From Anaerolineae bacterium (GTDB lineage Bacteria; Chloroflexota; Anaerolineae; B4-G1): a DNA stretch of 17,324 nucleotides. The stretch covers positions 1-17,324 of the forward strand of contig JAUWOI010000032.1 of the NCBI GenBank assembly GCA_030612185.1. Reading direction: 5' to 3'. The notes beneath the pieces were generated by a model, which was not told where the DNA came from, did not search any database, and saw only the letters and a list, made by a program, of their open reading frames with translations. The position numbers and the translations under genes are program-made. The stretch's first letter is position 1. The number at the start of each line of letters is the position of its first letter. Of this stretch, positions 1 through 7,748 are shown piece after piece.

Positions 1-1686
1 GGCAACTGGTACTTGGTGATGGACTACGTGGAGGGGGATACGCTGGAAGAGCGGCTGGAGCGAGCGAGGGGTGGGCGTCTACCGCTGGACGAAGCGATGA
101 ACATCGTCCGCCAGTTGTGCAACGTGTTGGAGTTTCTGCACAGTCAGACCCCACCGGTGGTGTTCCGTGACCTAAAGCCGGGGAACGTGATGCTGACGCC
201 GCACGGCGAGGTGAGGTTGATTGACTTTGGCATCGCTCGCTTCTTCAAACCTGGGCAGACGCGGGATACGGTGAGCCTGGGGCCGCCGGGGTACGCCGCG
301 CCGGAGCTGTACGGAGGTCTGGGGCAGAGTGACCCGCGTACGGACGTCTACAGCCTGGGGGCGCTGCTGCTCTGGATGGTGACCGGGTATGACCCGATCA
401 CTGCCGCCACGCCGTTTCCCTTACCGTCCCCTGGAAGCCTGATGCAGGGACTGCCAGCGCACGTGGAGGAGGTGATTTCCCGTGCCACACGGATGCAGCC
501 TGACCTGCGATATCGGAGCGTGAACGAACTGCGTCAGGCATTGTTCCCGCCCACGTGGGTGTTGCCGCAGCAAGGGACGGCGGATGCACAGGCCTACGCG
601 CCACTGGTCACCACTGTCCCCTCACGTCCACGCCGAGGGATCTGGATCGGCATGGGAATTGCGGGTGTGCTGCTCCTGGGGCTGTGCGTTGTTGTGACGA
701 TTGGAGCTGTCCCGTGGTCCGATTTGCTCAAACTGGTCGTCGTACAGCCAACGGTATCATACTCAACCGGAACACCGGTTTCCACAGACACTCCCATCCC
801 GTCGTCCATCACACCGGCGCATACCGTATCGCCAGCAGCCACGTCACCATCCATAACAGCAACACCCACTCCAGCCTCGTTGCGTATCGCCTATGTACAC
901 GGACCCGTTGGGAATACTGACATCTATGTAGCCAACGCCGATGGCAGCGAGCGCACCTGCGTGGCCTGTCAAGCCTGCGACGAGGCCGAGCCGGCCTGGT
1001 CTCCCGATGGGCGTCACATCGCTTATCAGGCTGACTGCGGTGGTTCTTACGATATATGGACCGTAAGCAGCAGTGGAGGCAATCCCACCCAATTGACTCA
1101 CACATCTGGCACGGACGAGCGTGAACCCGATTGGTCGCCCGACGGTTCTCAAATCGTCTATCGGATCAGTGCGGCGGGCAGCTATCACAACTCTGATGGC
1201 GAACTGTGGGTGATGAGCGCAGGCGGTAGCAACCAGCAGCGTCTCGGCGGCATGATGATCCTGGGCCGTTCCCCAACCTGGTCGCTAGATGGACAGAAAG
1301 TGCTCTTTATGTCCGAGCGGAGCGGGCGCTGGCAAATCTACGTCTACGACCTACACACGGGCAACACAGCTCGCCTCACAAGCTGTAGCACCAATTGCCG
1401 CTGGCCTTGCTGGTCATCTGATGGACAGTACGTTGCCTATCACTCGACTGTGTCGGCTACCGGGAATGATAGCGCCACCGCACAAACTATCTGGATCATC
1501 CCTGTGGGTGGTGGCCCGGCGACTCAACTGACCATCGGCAGCCACCCCGGCCGGCCCAGTTGGTCCTCGAACGGGCAAATTATCTTTAACTCTGACGGTG
1601 GGATTGAAGTAGTTGCTGCCGGTGGAAGCGGCCGTCAGGTTTTGCTCAGTGGCAGCGATAATTGGGCAACAGACTGGTCAGAGTAA
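1..1686 (+). CDS. Receptor-type Ser/Thr protein kinase with PD40/TolB-like propeller, 5' end cut by window
   Basis: The reading frame is open from base 1 (G-N-W-Y-L-V-M-D...), so the start and the N-lobe glycine loop lie upstream; 561 codons are present. Seen, numbering from base 1: the kinase hinge at the very start, the catalytic loop FRDLKPGN at residues 55-62 (HRD replaced by FRD, with catalytic Asp and the loop Lys/Asn kept), DFG at 75-77, APE at 100-102, one membrane span at about 213-237, a Pro/Ser/Thr stalk to about 290, then roughly six PD40 blades recognised by repeated W-SPDG and IYV/IWT strands. PknB-like kinases with FRD/YRD loops can be active, so I predict an active kinase. The propeller should be outside the cell and act as a ligand-sensing or scaffold domain (inference). 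The next gene follows after 11 nt, suggesting co-transcription. The ligand is unknown. Confidence 0.93.
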   Translation, partial: GNWYLVMDYVEGDTLEERLERARGGRLPLDEAMNIVRQLCNVLEFLHSQTPPVVFRDLKPGNVMLTPHGEVRLIDFGIARFFKPGQTRDTVSLGPPGYAAPELYGGLGQSDPRTDVYSLGALLLWMVTGYDPITAATPFPLPSPGSLMQGLPAHVEEVISRATRMQPDLRYRSVNELRQALFPPTWVLPQQGTADAQAYAPLVTTVPSRPRRGIWIGMGIAGVLLLGLCVVVTIGAVPWSDLLKLVVVQPTVSYSTGTPVSTDTPIPSSITPAHTVSPAATSPSITATPTPASLRIAYVHGPVGNTDIYVANADGSERTCVACQACDEAEPAWSPDGRHIAYQADCGGSYDIWTVSSSGGNPTQLTHTSGTDEREPDWSPDGSQIVYRISAAGSYHNSDGELWVMSAGGSNQQRLGGMMILGRSPTWSLDGQKVLFMSERSGRWQIYVYDLHTGNTARLTSCSTNCRWPCWSSDGQYVAYHSTVSATGNDSATAQTIWIIPVGGGPATQLTIGSHPGRPSWSSNGQIIFNSDGGIEVVAAGGSGRQVLLSGSDNWATDWSE

Positions 1687-1690
1687 GGAG
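1685..1690 (+). promoter_or_regulatory. Shine-Dalgarno AAGGAG fixing the LysM-peptidase start
   Basis: AAGGAG begins inside the stop codon of the preceding kinase gene and lies 7 nt before ATG 1698. It selects that ATG over an upstream in-frame candidate at 1662, which sits inside the kinase coding region and has no comparable site. Confidence 0.75.
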
Positions 1691-1697
1691 AGCGGAC

Positions 1698-3218
1698 ATG
1701 CGAACACAACGCAAGGACATCATCATCGGTGCAGGTATTGGCATAGGGCTGGGGCTCATATTGCTGGCAGGCATAGCCCTGCTCGCCCGTCCCTACTACA
1801 TGGCGGCTGTCCCTACCGCTCAACCTACCCCTACCCTCACCGCCACTTCTCCGCCTTCCGCTACACCTGCTGCCGTCCCCAGTGCTACACTTGAATCATC
1901 CCCTACACTGACACCGTCGCCTGAGACAACCACCTACATCGTGCAGGACGGTGATACACTTTCTGTCATTGCTGATGACTACGATACGACGGTTGAGGCG
2001 ATCAAGGCTGCTAATGGGTTGATCTCTAACGACATCTACCCCGGCGAGGTGCTCACCATTCCTCTCTCTGTTGTGACCCTTTCTACCCCTACCCCGTTTA
2101 TACACGGGGAAGCAGTCATCCATACTGTAGTCTCCGGCGAGGTGCTATCCAGCATCGCTGAGCGATACGACGTGTCTGTCGAGGACATTGTGGCGGTCAA
2201 CGGCCTGGCCTCCGCCGATGATATCTGGGCCGGGCAAAAATTAACTATCCCTCTTGGCGAGACGGACATTGAGGTGCCGACGGCTGAACCTGTCACCCAG
2301 ACCTGGCAACCTTCAATACTCGAAGGTGATCTGGAAGCCGCCTATCCGTTGACAGTGGAGGCCGACCGTTTTACTCTTCACTACCAACCAAATTCCTTGC
2401 CTGCCCAGAACCGTGACACCATCGTGGGGATGGTAGAGACTAGCCTGACTCATATCGAAAGCACACTTGACGTCAATCTCGAAGTCCATTTCGATGTGTA
2501 TGTTGCTGGCTCCCTCTTTAAGTCGCCCAATCTGGCGCTGCGGGGACGCAGTTTCTCCTCGCAGCGTCGCTTCTTCTTCCTGTACGACGGTACCGGCACC
2601 TCGGCCGATCGGCAGTATATTGCCACCCACGAACACACACATACAATGACCTGGAACACGATGGGCCGCCCCGCCTCGGTGATGCTGCACGAGGGCGTGG
2701 CTGTCTATGTGGGAATGAAGTTGGCGGAGGGACAGGATCCGAGCTACCTCTCGATCGAGGAATTCTGTGCCGCCTATCACCAGATTGGCCAACTGCCCCA
2801 TGTATCTGGGGCACCATCCTTCCAGGGGCACATCCGTGACCTGGATACCTACTATGCGGCAGGCTGTTTCGTTAAGTACTTGATTGAGGAATACGGCACG
2901 GACAGGTTTGCCGAGGTCTACCACACGGGAGACTACTACAGCGTCTATGGCCAAGGCTTGACCGGTCTTGAAGCCGAGTGGATCGCAGCCATTGAGTCTT
3001 CCGACTACTCTCTGACTTTCGATGCCGACAAACTTGCATACTACGTGACTGAAGTCGCCGCGGCTTATGACAGACTGTTCGCCGACTTCACCGGCACCAC
3101 CGCGCAGATGAGCGCCTACCAAGAACTGGATCAGGCGCGGATGGCTCTCCTGCAGGGCCGTCTCGACGATACAGCGACTCACCTGGTTACCTTTGATGAG
3201 TTGTTGGCAGGAGGGTAA
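1698..3218 (+). CDS. Membrane-anchored double-LysM zinc metallopeptidase (gluzincin-like)
   Basis: 506 aa from ATG 1698. Seen: a short basic N-terminus, one membrane segment at about 8-30, a Pro/Thr-rich linker at 39-77, LysM domain 1 at 79-123 (YIVQDGDTL...IPL), LysM domain 2 at 141-186, then a peptidase-like domain at about 210-480. The metal motif is HEHTH at 311-315 (HExxH) and the likely third ligand is Glu332 in LHEGVAVYVG, the arrangement of gluzincin (MA clan) peptidases. LysM domains bind peptidoglycan or similar glycans, so the protein is probably fixed at the cell surface and acts on wall or envelope protein (inference). It sits between two receptor kinases, 11 nt after one and 50 nt before the next, so it may process their extracellular propellers or shared ligands. 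The domain calls are firm; the substrate is not known. Confidence 0.88.
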   Translation: MRTQRKDIIIGAGIGIGLGLILLAGIALLARPYYMAAVPTAQPTPTLTATSPPSATPAAVPSATLESSPTLTPSPETTTYIVQDGDTLSVIADDYDTTVEAIKAANGLISNDIYPGEVLTIPLSVVTLSTPTPFIHGEAVIHTVVSGEVLSSIAERYDVSVEDIVAVNGLASADDIWAGQKLTIPLGETDIEVPTAEPVTQTWQPSILEGDLEAAYPLTVEADRFTLHYQPNSLPAQNRDTIVGMVETSLTHIESTLDVNLEVHFDVYVAGSLFKSPNLALRGRSFSSQRRFFFLYDGTGTSADRQYIATHEHTHTMTWNTMGRPASVMLHEGVAVYVGMKLAEGQDPSYLSIEEFCAAYHQIGQLPHVSGAPSFQGHIRDLDTYYAAGCFVKYLIEEYGTDRFAEVYHTGDYYSVYGQGLTGLEAEWIAAIESSDYSLTFDADKLAYYVTEVAAAYDRLFADFTGTTAQMSAYQELDQARMALLQGRLDDTATHLVTFDELLAGG

Positions 3219-3268
3219 TACTGCCGTGGCTCTGATGAAGAACGAGGATTGAACACGGGAGAGGTCCA

Positions 3269-5197
3269 ATGACAGTGACCACCGGCCAAATCATCCATAA
3301 TCGCTATCGCATCGTCGCTCTGTTGGGCCAGGGCGGCATGGGTGCCGTCTACCGCGCCTGGGACACCAATCTGAACATCCCTGTGGCGCTTAAGGAGATG
3401 ACACCCGACCCCAACGCCGACTCCCGCACGCTGGCCCAACTGCGCCAGCAGTTCGAGCGCGAGGCCCAGGTTGTGGCCAGTCTCGACCATCCCAACCTGG
3501 TACGCGTGACTGATTACTTCTCCTGGCGTGGCTCCGAGTGCCTGGTGATGAATTTCGTCGAGGGGGAGAGCCTGGCAGAGCACATCCAGCGCGAGGGAGC
3601 CCAGTCGGAAACGCAAGTGCTGGAATGGGCGCAGCAGTTGCTCGACGCGCTGGCCTACTGCCACGCTCGGAATGTAGTCCACCGCGACGTGAAGCCGCAG
3701 AACGTGATCATCACTCCAGAGGGTAAGCCGGTGCTGGTGGACTTTGGGTTGGTGAAGTTGTGGGACCCCCACAATCCCCGTACCCAGACGGTGATACGGG
3801 CAATGGGCACGCCGGAGTACGCACCGCCGGAGCAGTATAGTGCGCTCGCAGGGCACACCGATCCCCGCTCTGACCTTTATAGCCTGGGAGCGACGCTGTA
3901 CCACGCCCTCACGGGAGAGGCACCGCTGAGTGCGACAGACCGGATGGCGATGCCGGAGCGATTTGCGCCGCCGCGCACGTTGGCCCCATACGTGAGCCCA
4001 CAGACAGAGGCAGCAGTGCTCAAAGCGATGGAGTTGCCGATCACGCAACGGTTCTCCAGCACGCAGGAGATGGCGGGGGCGTTGCGCAGCATCATACCTG
4101 TTCATCCTCCCAGATTTGCTCCTGCCAGACCTACGGGAAGACGTGCCAGGCTGCCGGTCTGGGCGTGGGGCGTGAGCGGCGCTGTGCTGTTGGTATTGCT
4201 TGTCGGTTGTCTGATCGGGGCCAGCGTTATCCTACGCTCAATCCAGGATGATAGCCAGACCAGTGTGCCACACACACCGGTCATCGTGGCACCCACCTTC
4301 ACACCGCAAGTCGTCGTCGCCACGGCTACCCACGGCCCCGCGCCGACGCAGGTGCCGCCCACGGCCATACCGGCCTCTCCCACGCCGGCGCTACTCTCAA
4401 TAGTGTTCGATTCATACCGTGACGGCAATTGGGAGGTCTATATGATTTACGAGAACGGTTTGGGCCTCGTGAATCTAACCAATAACCCAACCGACGATGG
4501 TGATCCTGCCTGGTCACTCGATGGGAAACGAATTACTTTCGACAGTGACCGTGACGGCAACTGGGAGATCTATGTGATGAGCACAGACGGCTCAGGGGTT
4601 ACCAGGCTGACGAACCATCCAAAAGACGACGATCACCCCGCCTGGTCACCTGACGGCTCGAAGGTTGTTTTCAAATCTAATCGCGATGGCAACTGGGAGA
4701 TTTACGTGGTCAACCTGAGTGATTTAGGCGTCGCGAACTTGACCAATCATCCAGCCGATGACCAACTACCAGTCTGGTCGCCCGATGGTCAGCATATCGC
4801 TTTTGTCTCGGATCGAACGGGGAACCAGGATATCTGGGTGATGAGTACTGATGGCTCCGCTCCAGTCAATCTAGCCCGCCACTCGGCCAAGGATTCCTTC
4901 CCAGCCTGGTCACCCGATGGCCGACGAATTGCTTTCTACTCTCACCGAGATGATAATGGAGATATCTATGTGATGAACGCCGATGGCTCTGGGCTGGCGA
5001 GGTTGACCGATCATCCGGCCGATGACTGGGGACCCTCCTGGTCACCTGACGGCCTGCGGCTGGCTTTCACCTCTGACCGTGATGGTGATAACGAAATCTA
5101 CATAATGGGTGTGAACGGAGACAATGTTGTGCAGGTGACTCATAGTAGCGCCAGTGATACCTGGCCTGTCTGGTCGCCCATGTTCTATACCCGCTAG
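3269..5197 (+). CDS. Receptor Ser/Thr protein kinase with extracellular six-bladed PD40 propeller
   Basis: 642 aa; ATG 3269 is preceded by GGGAGAGG (3257-3264). Seen: complete Hanks-type kinase with glycine loop GQGGMG at 20-25, beta-3 Lys42 in VALKE, HRD at 138-140 followed by VKPQN, DFG at 158-160, and PPE for APE at 186-188. One membrane span lies at about 297-321, followed by a Pro/Thr stalk to about 372. Six near-identical blades then run from 376 to 640; each has a strand such as WEIYVMS and a W-SPDG turn, with the TolB-type spacing. The kinase should be cytosolic and the propeller extracellular. The architecture repeats that of the cut kinase at the left edge. The final blade is completed by the terminal WPVWSP strand. 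Stop TAG is followed 10 nt later by the next kinase, so the two are almost certainly co-expressed. Substrates are not deducible, although FHA proteins downstream are plausible readers. Confidence 0.95.
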   Translation: MTVTTGQIIHNRYRIVALLGQGGMGAVYRAWDTNLNIPVALKEMTPDPNADSRTLAQLRQQFEREAQVVASLDHPNLVRVTDYFSWRGSECLVMNFVEGESLAEHIQREGAQSETQVLEWAQQLLDALAYCHARNVVHRDVKPQNVIITPEGKPVLVDFGLVKLWDPHNPRTQTVIRAMGTPEYAPPEQYSALAGHTDPRSDLYSLGATLYHALTGEAPLSATDRMAMPERFAPPRTLAPYVSPQTEAAVLKAMELPITQRFSSTQEMAGALRSIIPVHPPRFAPARPTGRRARLPVWAWGVSGAVLLVLLVGCLIGASVILRSIQDDSQTSVPHTPVIVAPTFTPQVVVATATHGPAPTQVPPTAIPASPTPALLSIVFDSYRDGNWEVYMIYENGLGLVNLTNNPTDDGDPAWSLDGKRITFDSDRDGNWEIYVMSTDGSGVTRLTNHPKDDDHPAWSPDGSKVVFKSNRDGNWEIYVVNLSDLGVANLTNHPADDQLPVWSPDGQHIAFVSDRTGNQDIWVMSTDGSAPVNLARHSAKDSFPAWSPDGRRIAFYSHRDDNGDIYVMNADGSGLARLTDHPADDWGPSWSPDGLRLAFTSDRDGDNEIYIMGVNGDNVVQVTHSSASDTWPVWSPMFYTR

Positions 5198-5200
5198 GAG
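5196..5200 (+). promoter_or_regulatory. Shine-Dalgarno AGGAG fixing the third kinase start
   Basis: AGGAG overlaps the stop codon of the propeller kinase and lies 7 nt before ATG 5208. It supports ATG 5208 rather than the in-frame ATG at 5154, which lies within the previous gene and would add 18 unrelated residues before the conserved kinase N-terminus. Confidence 0.75.
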
Positions 5201-5207
5201 TACTGAG

Positions 5208-6755
5208 ATGCTGCAATCTGGAAGCGTACTTCGGAACCGCTACCGCATCGCCCGCCTGCTCGGTCAGGGCGGGATGGGCGCCGTCTACCGCGCTTGGGAC
5301 CTCAGCCTCAACATCCCCGTCGCGCTCAAGGAACTGGTGCCCGAGCCGGGCATTGACCCGGCTACATTGGCCCAACTGCGAGCCCAGTTCCAGGGCGAAG
5401 CCCAGGTGCTGGCAGGGCTCGTCCATCCCAATCTCCCTCGAGTCACGGACTACTTCGAGTGGGGCGGCAACGCCTACCTGGTGATGGATTTCGTTGAGGG
5501 GGAGGACCTGGACACGCTCATCGCCCGGCAGGGACCGTTGCCCGAAGCGTGGGTCGTGAGTTGGGCTGGCCAATTGCTGGACGCGCTGGCTGCCTGCCAC
5601 GCGCACCACATCGTCCACCGTGACATCAAGCCGCACAACATCATCATCCATCCTGATGGGCGTGCGGTGCTCGTGGACTTCGGGCTGGTCAAACTATGGG
5701 ATCCCCGCCATCCCCAGACCCAGCGCATCGTGCGCGGCATGGGCACCCCCGAGTACGCCTCGCCAGAGCACTATGGCCTGGGCGGACGTCACACCGAGCC
5801 GCGCAGCGACCTTTACAGCCTGGGGGCGACAATGTACCACGCGCTCACCGGCCAGGAGCCGCTCTCCGCCATAGACCGATGGGCGACGCCGTCTGCATTC
5901 ATCAACCCGCGTCGCCTGCGAACCGACTTGCAGCCGGGGGTGGAGTCCGCGATCCTGCGGACTATGGCGCTTGACCTGAACCAGCGTGTTCAGAGCGCCC
6001 ATGAGATGATGGCCGCGCTGGGGGTGGAAACTGGTGCGAGAGTAGGGCCTGTCGCTGCTCTGTCTCAGGTCAGTGCTCTCTCGAAGCGCCGGGGCCCTAT
6101 GCCTGTCCTTGTCCCACGCGATACGCGCTGGCCGCTGGAGATGGCCACGGCCATGGTGATGGCGGTCGTCGGCACCTTGGCGTCGCAGATCATCCTTTTC
6201 GCTTCCTTCATTTCGCTTGAGCGTTATCTTGGCCTGAGCGTGGGGGCGCTGTTGATGGGCGCTGCCGGTTGGTTCGTGGGAGATCTGATCTTTCAGGCGC
6301 TGGCGCAATCCGAGGGTACTGGCGTCGCCCCTGCCACCGGCCGTCCGACCCAACGCCTGGTGGCCTTCACACAGCGGCTGACACGCCAGTTGAGCACGGC
6401 TCAACAGGTCGCATTGCTGGCGGCTCTGCTCGTCAGTGCCGCCGCATCCGCCTGGCTTCTCGGCCCGCTGGTTTTTAATGTCCCTGTGCTATGGAACAAC
6501 CTGCCCTCCTACGCCATTGCTGGCCCGCTGGTCTACGCAGCCACAGGGCGTCGGCGCTGGCGTGCCCCGATCGCGCACACACTCGTCACGACCATCGGCG
6601 GTGCTGTCCTCTGGACACGCGTGGGAGTGAGTCATGACGTCGGGACCCTGTTCCTCGCCGCTGCCGGAGGGGGACTTCTGATAGAGGGAGTCGCGTTTCT
6701 GGCGGAGCGCCTTCTACCTCGCGTGGGTGACATCCTGTATGGTCTGGAGATCTGA
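5208..6755 (+). CDS. Ser/Thr protein kinase with polytopic membrane C-terminal domain
   Basis: 515 aa. Seen: intact kinase domain with GQGGMG at 19-24, Lys41 in VALKE, HRDIKPHN from 137, DFG at 157-159 and SPE at 185-187, closely similar throughout to the kinase just upstream, so the two look like tandem paralogues. After about residue 272 they diverge completely. This protein has no Pro/Thr stalk or propeller but several hydrophobic segments (about 309-336, 342-364, 401-425, 433-446, 455-472, 477-500), suggesting a multi-span membrane domain. The sensor has therefore been swapped (inference). The next large gene encodes another glycine-rich polytopic membrane protein carrying an FHA domain, so the two may pair in the membrane. 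The kinase should be active in the cytoplasm; the signal sensed by the membrane domain is unknown. Confidence 0.92.
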   Translation: MLQSGSVLRNRYRIARLLGQGGMGAVYRAWDLSLNIPVALKELVPEPGIDPATLAQLRAQFQGEAQVLAGLVHPNLPRVTDYFEWGGNAYLVMDFVEGEDLDTLIARQGPLPEAWVVSWAGQLLDALAACHAHHIVHRDIKPHNIIIHPDGRAVLVDFGLVKLWDPRHPQTQRIVRGMGTPEYASPEHYGLGGRHTEPRSDLYSLGATMYHALTGQEPLSAIDRWATPSAFINPRRLRTDLQPGVESAILRTMALDLNQRVQSAHEMMAALGVETGARVGPVAALSQVSALSKRRGPMPVLVPRDTRWPLEMATAMVMAVVGTLASQIILFASFISLERYLGLSVGALLMGAAGWFVGDLIFQALAQSEGTGVAPATGRPTQRLVAFTQRLTRQLSTAQQVALLAALLVSAAASAWLLGPLVFNVPVLWNNLPSYAIAGPLVYAATGRRRWRAPIAHTLVTTIGGAVLWTRVGVSHDVGTLFLAAAGGGLLIEGVAFLAERLLPRVGDILYGLEI

Positions 6756-6756
6756 G

Positions 6757-6837
6757 ATGACTTTCGCCAAATGGGAGGACGATCTGTGTTGCCATGCCCG
6801 TCTGCATTCTGACCAGCAGCAAGGAGATACACTATGA
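6757..6837 (+). CDS. Possible 26-aa small ORF coupling kinase and FHA-membrane gene
   Basis: ATG 6757 opens 1 nt after the kinase stop and reads 26 codons (starts MTFAKWEDDLCCHARL) to a TGA at 6835-6837 that overlaps the next gene's ATG 6834 in an ATGA arrangement. GGAGA at 6746-6750 lies 6 nt before the ATG, a reasonable ribosome site inside the kinase 3' end. The reading frame fills the only gap in this part of the operon. It may be a leader peptide that passes ribosomes to the FHA-membrane gene, or simply chance. No family is recognisable, and two adjacent cysteines are the only notable feature. The main gene also has its own AAGGAG at 6821-6826, so coupling is not required. Confidence 0.3.
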   Translation: MTFAKWEDDLCCHARLHSDQQQGDTL

Positions 6838-7748
6838 CGCTCGATTTTCGCCGCATCTACGTCCACGCCGTGCTGGGCGCCCTGGGCGGATTGGCCGGCT
6901 GGACGCTCACGATACCCGTGGCCTGGCTCCAGTTGCCGGGCTTTCTCGGGCTGTTGATAAAAGACGCCCTCATCGGCGCGCTGGTCGGTGTGACCATCGG
7001 CGCAGCCATCGGCACCTACGACGGCCTCTTTGCCAGCCGCTCTTTTGGACGGCTGCTCAAGGGCATATTCCTGGGCGGGCTCGTCGGTGCGTTCGGCGGG
7101 GCTCTGGGACTGGCTCTCAGTGAGGTTGTCTTTCTCCTCGGAGGGGGCGGCGTGTGGCCACGGGCGCTGGGCTGGGCGCTCTTCGGACTGTTGGTGGGCA
7201 CTGCCCAGGGCATCAGTCAGTGGTCGCTGACCAAGATTGGCTACGGTGCACTCGGCGGGCTGCTGGGCGGGCTGGTCGGCGGCAGCACCTGCGAGCGCTT
7301 GAGTGCCCTCCTGCAAATGATCACACACAATCGGGACCTGGGGCTGAGCATCAGTGGCGCGATGGGTCTGATCATCCTGGGAGCCGCCATTGGCGGCCTC
7401 ATCGGCCTGGTCGAGGTGGTGCTGCGCACAGCCTGGCTGAAGTTCACCCGTGGTAAACTGGAGGGGCAGACGATTACCCTTGATCCACGCAAGAAGGTGC
7501 AGATACTGGGTCGGGCCGCCGACTGCGCGGTCGTGATCCCTGGCGCCCCAGACGTGCAACCCCACCATGCGGCCATCCTGCAGGAAGGCCCAACGTCCGT
7601 CATCGAGCCGCGCGATGGGCCAGTGCTCCTCCGTGAGCCCCAGGGATACGCGCCGGTGCAGCACCACCCTCTCCGCCATCAAGACAGAATACAAGTTGGC
7701 AAAACGCGCTTTGTCTTCTTGAGCGAGCGGAAAGGAGCGGCCTCATGA
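6834..7748 (+). CDS. Glycine-rich polytopic membrane protein with divergent C-terminal FHA domain
   Basis: 304 aa; ATG 6834 has AAGGAG at 6821-6826. Seen: about six glycine/alanine-rich hydrophobic stretches between residues 9 and 198, several with GxxxG-type spacing, resembling glycine-zipper membrane segments. A soluble tail at about 205-298 has the beta-strand pattern and spacing of an FHA domain: ILGRAADCAVVI (Gly226-Arg227), then VQPHHA at 241-246. FHA domains bind phospho-threonine, normally through the GR Arg and a Ser in SxxH. Here that Ser position is Gln242, and the usual NG loop is absent (EPRDGPVLL instead), so phospho-peptide binding may be lost or altered. The stop overlaps the next start by ATGA, giving translational coupling with the vWA gene. 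The role is probably a membrane partner of the kinases; the FHA call is moderate to good. Confidence 0.8.
   Translation: MTLDFRRIYVHAVLGALGGLAGWTLTIPVAWLQLPGFLGLLIKDALIGALVGVTIGAAIGTYDGLFASRSFGRLLKGIFLGGLVGAFGGALGLALSEVVFLLGGGGVWPRALGWALFGLLVGTAQGISQWSLTKIGYGALGGLLGGLVGGSTCERLSALLQMITHNRDLGLSISGAMGLIILGAAIGGLIGLVEVVLRTAWLKFTRGKLEGQTITLDPRKKVQILGRAADCAVVIPGAPDVQPHHAAILQEGPTSVIEPRDGPVLLREPQGYAPVQHHPLRHQDRIQVGKTRFVFLSERKGAAS

Noticed and set aside
2313..4105. Long open frames on the minus strand (2313-3269 and 3179-4105)
   Set aside because: They lie opposite well-supported kinase and peptidase genes, have no recognisable domain and are expected shadows in GC-rich coding DNA.
6714..7694. 326-aa open frame on the minus strand
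   Set aside because: Antisense to the FHA-membrane gene; low-complexity Gln/Ala/Arg composition without motifs.
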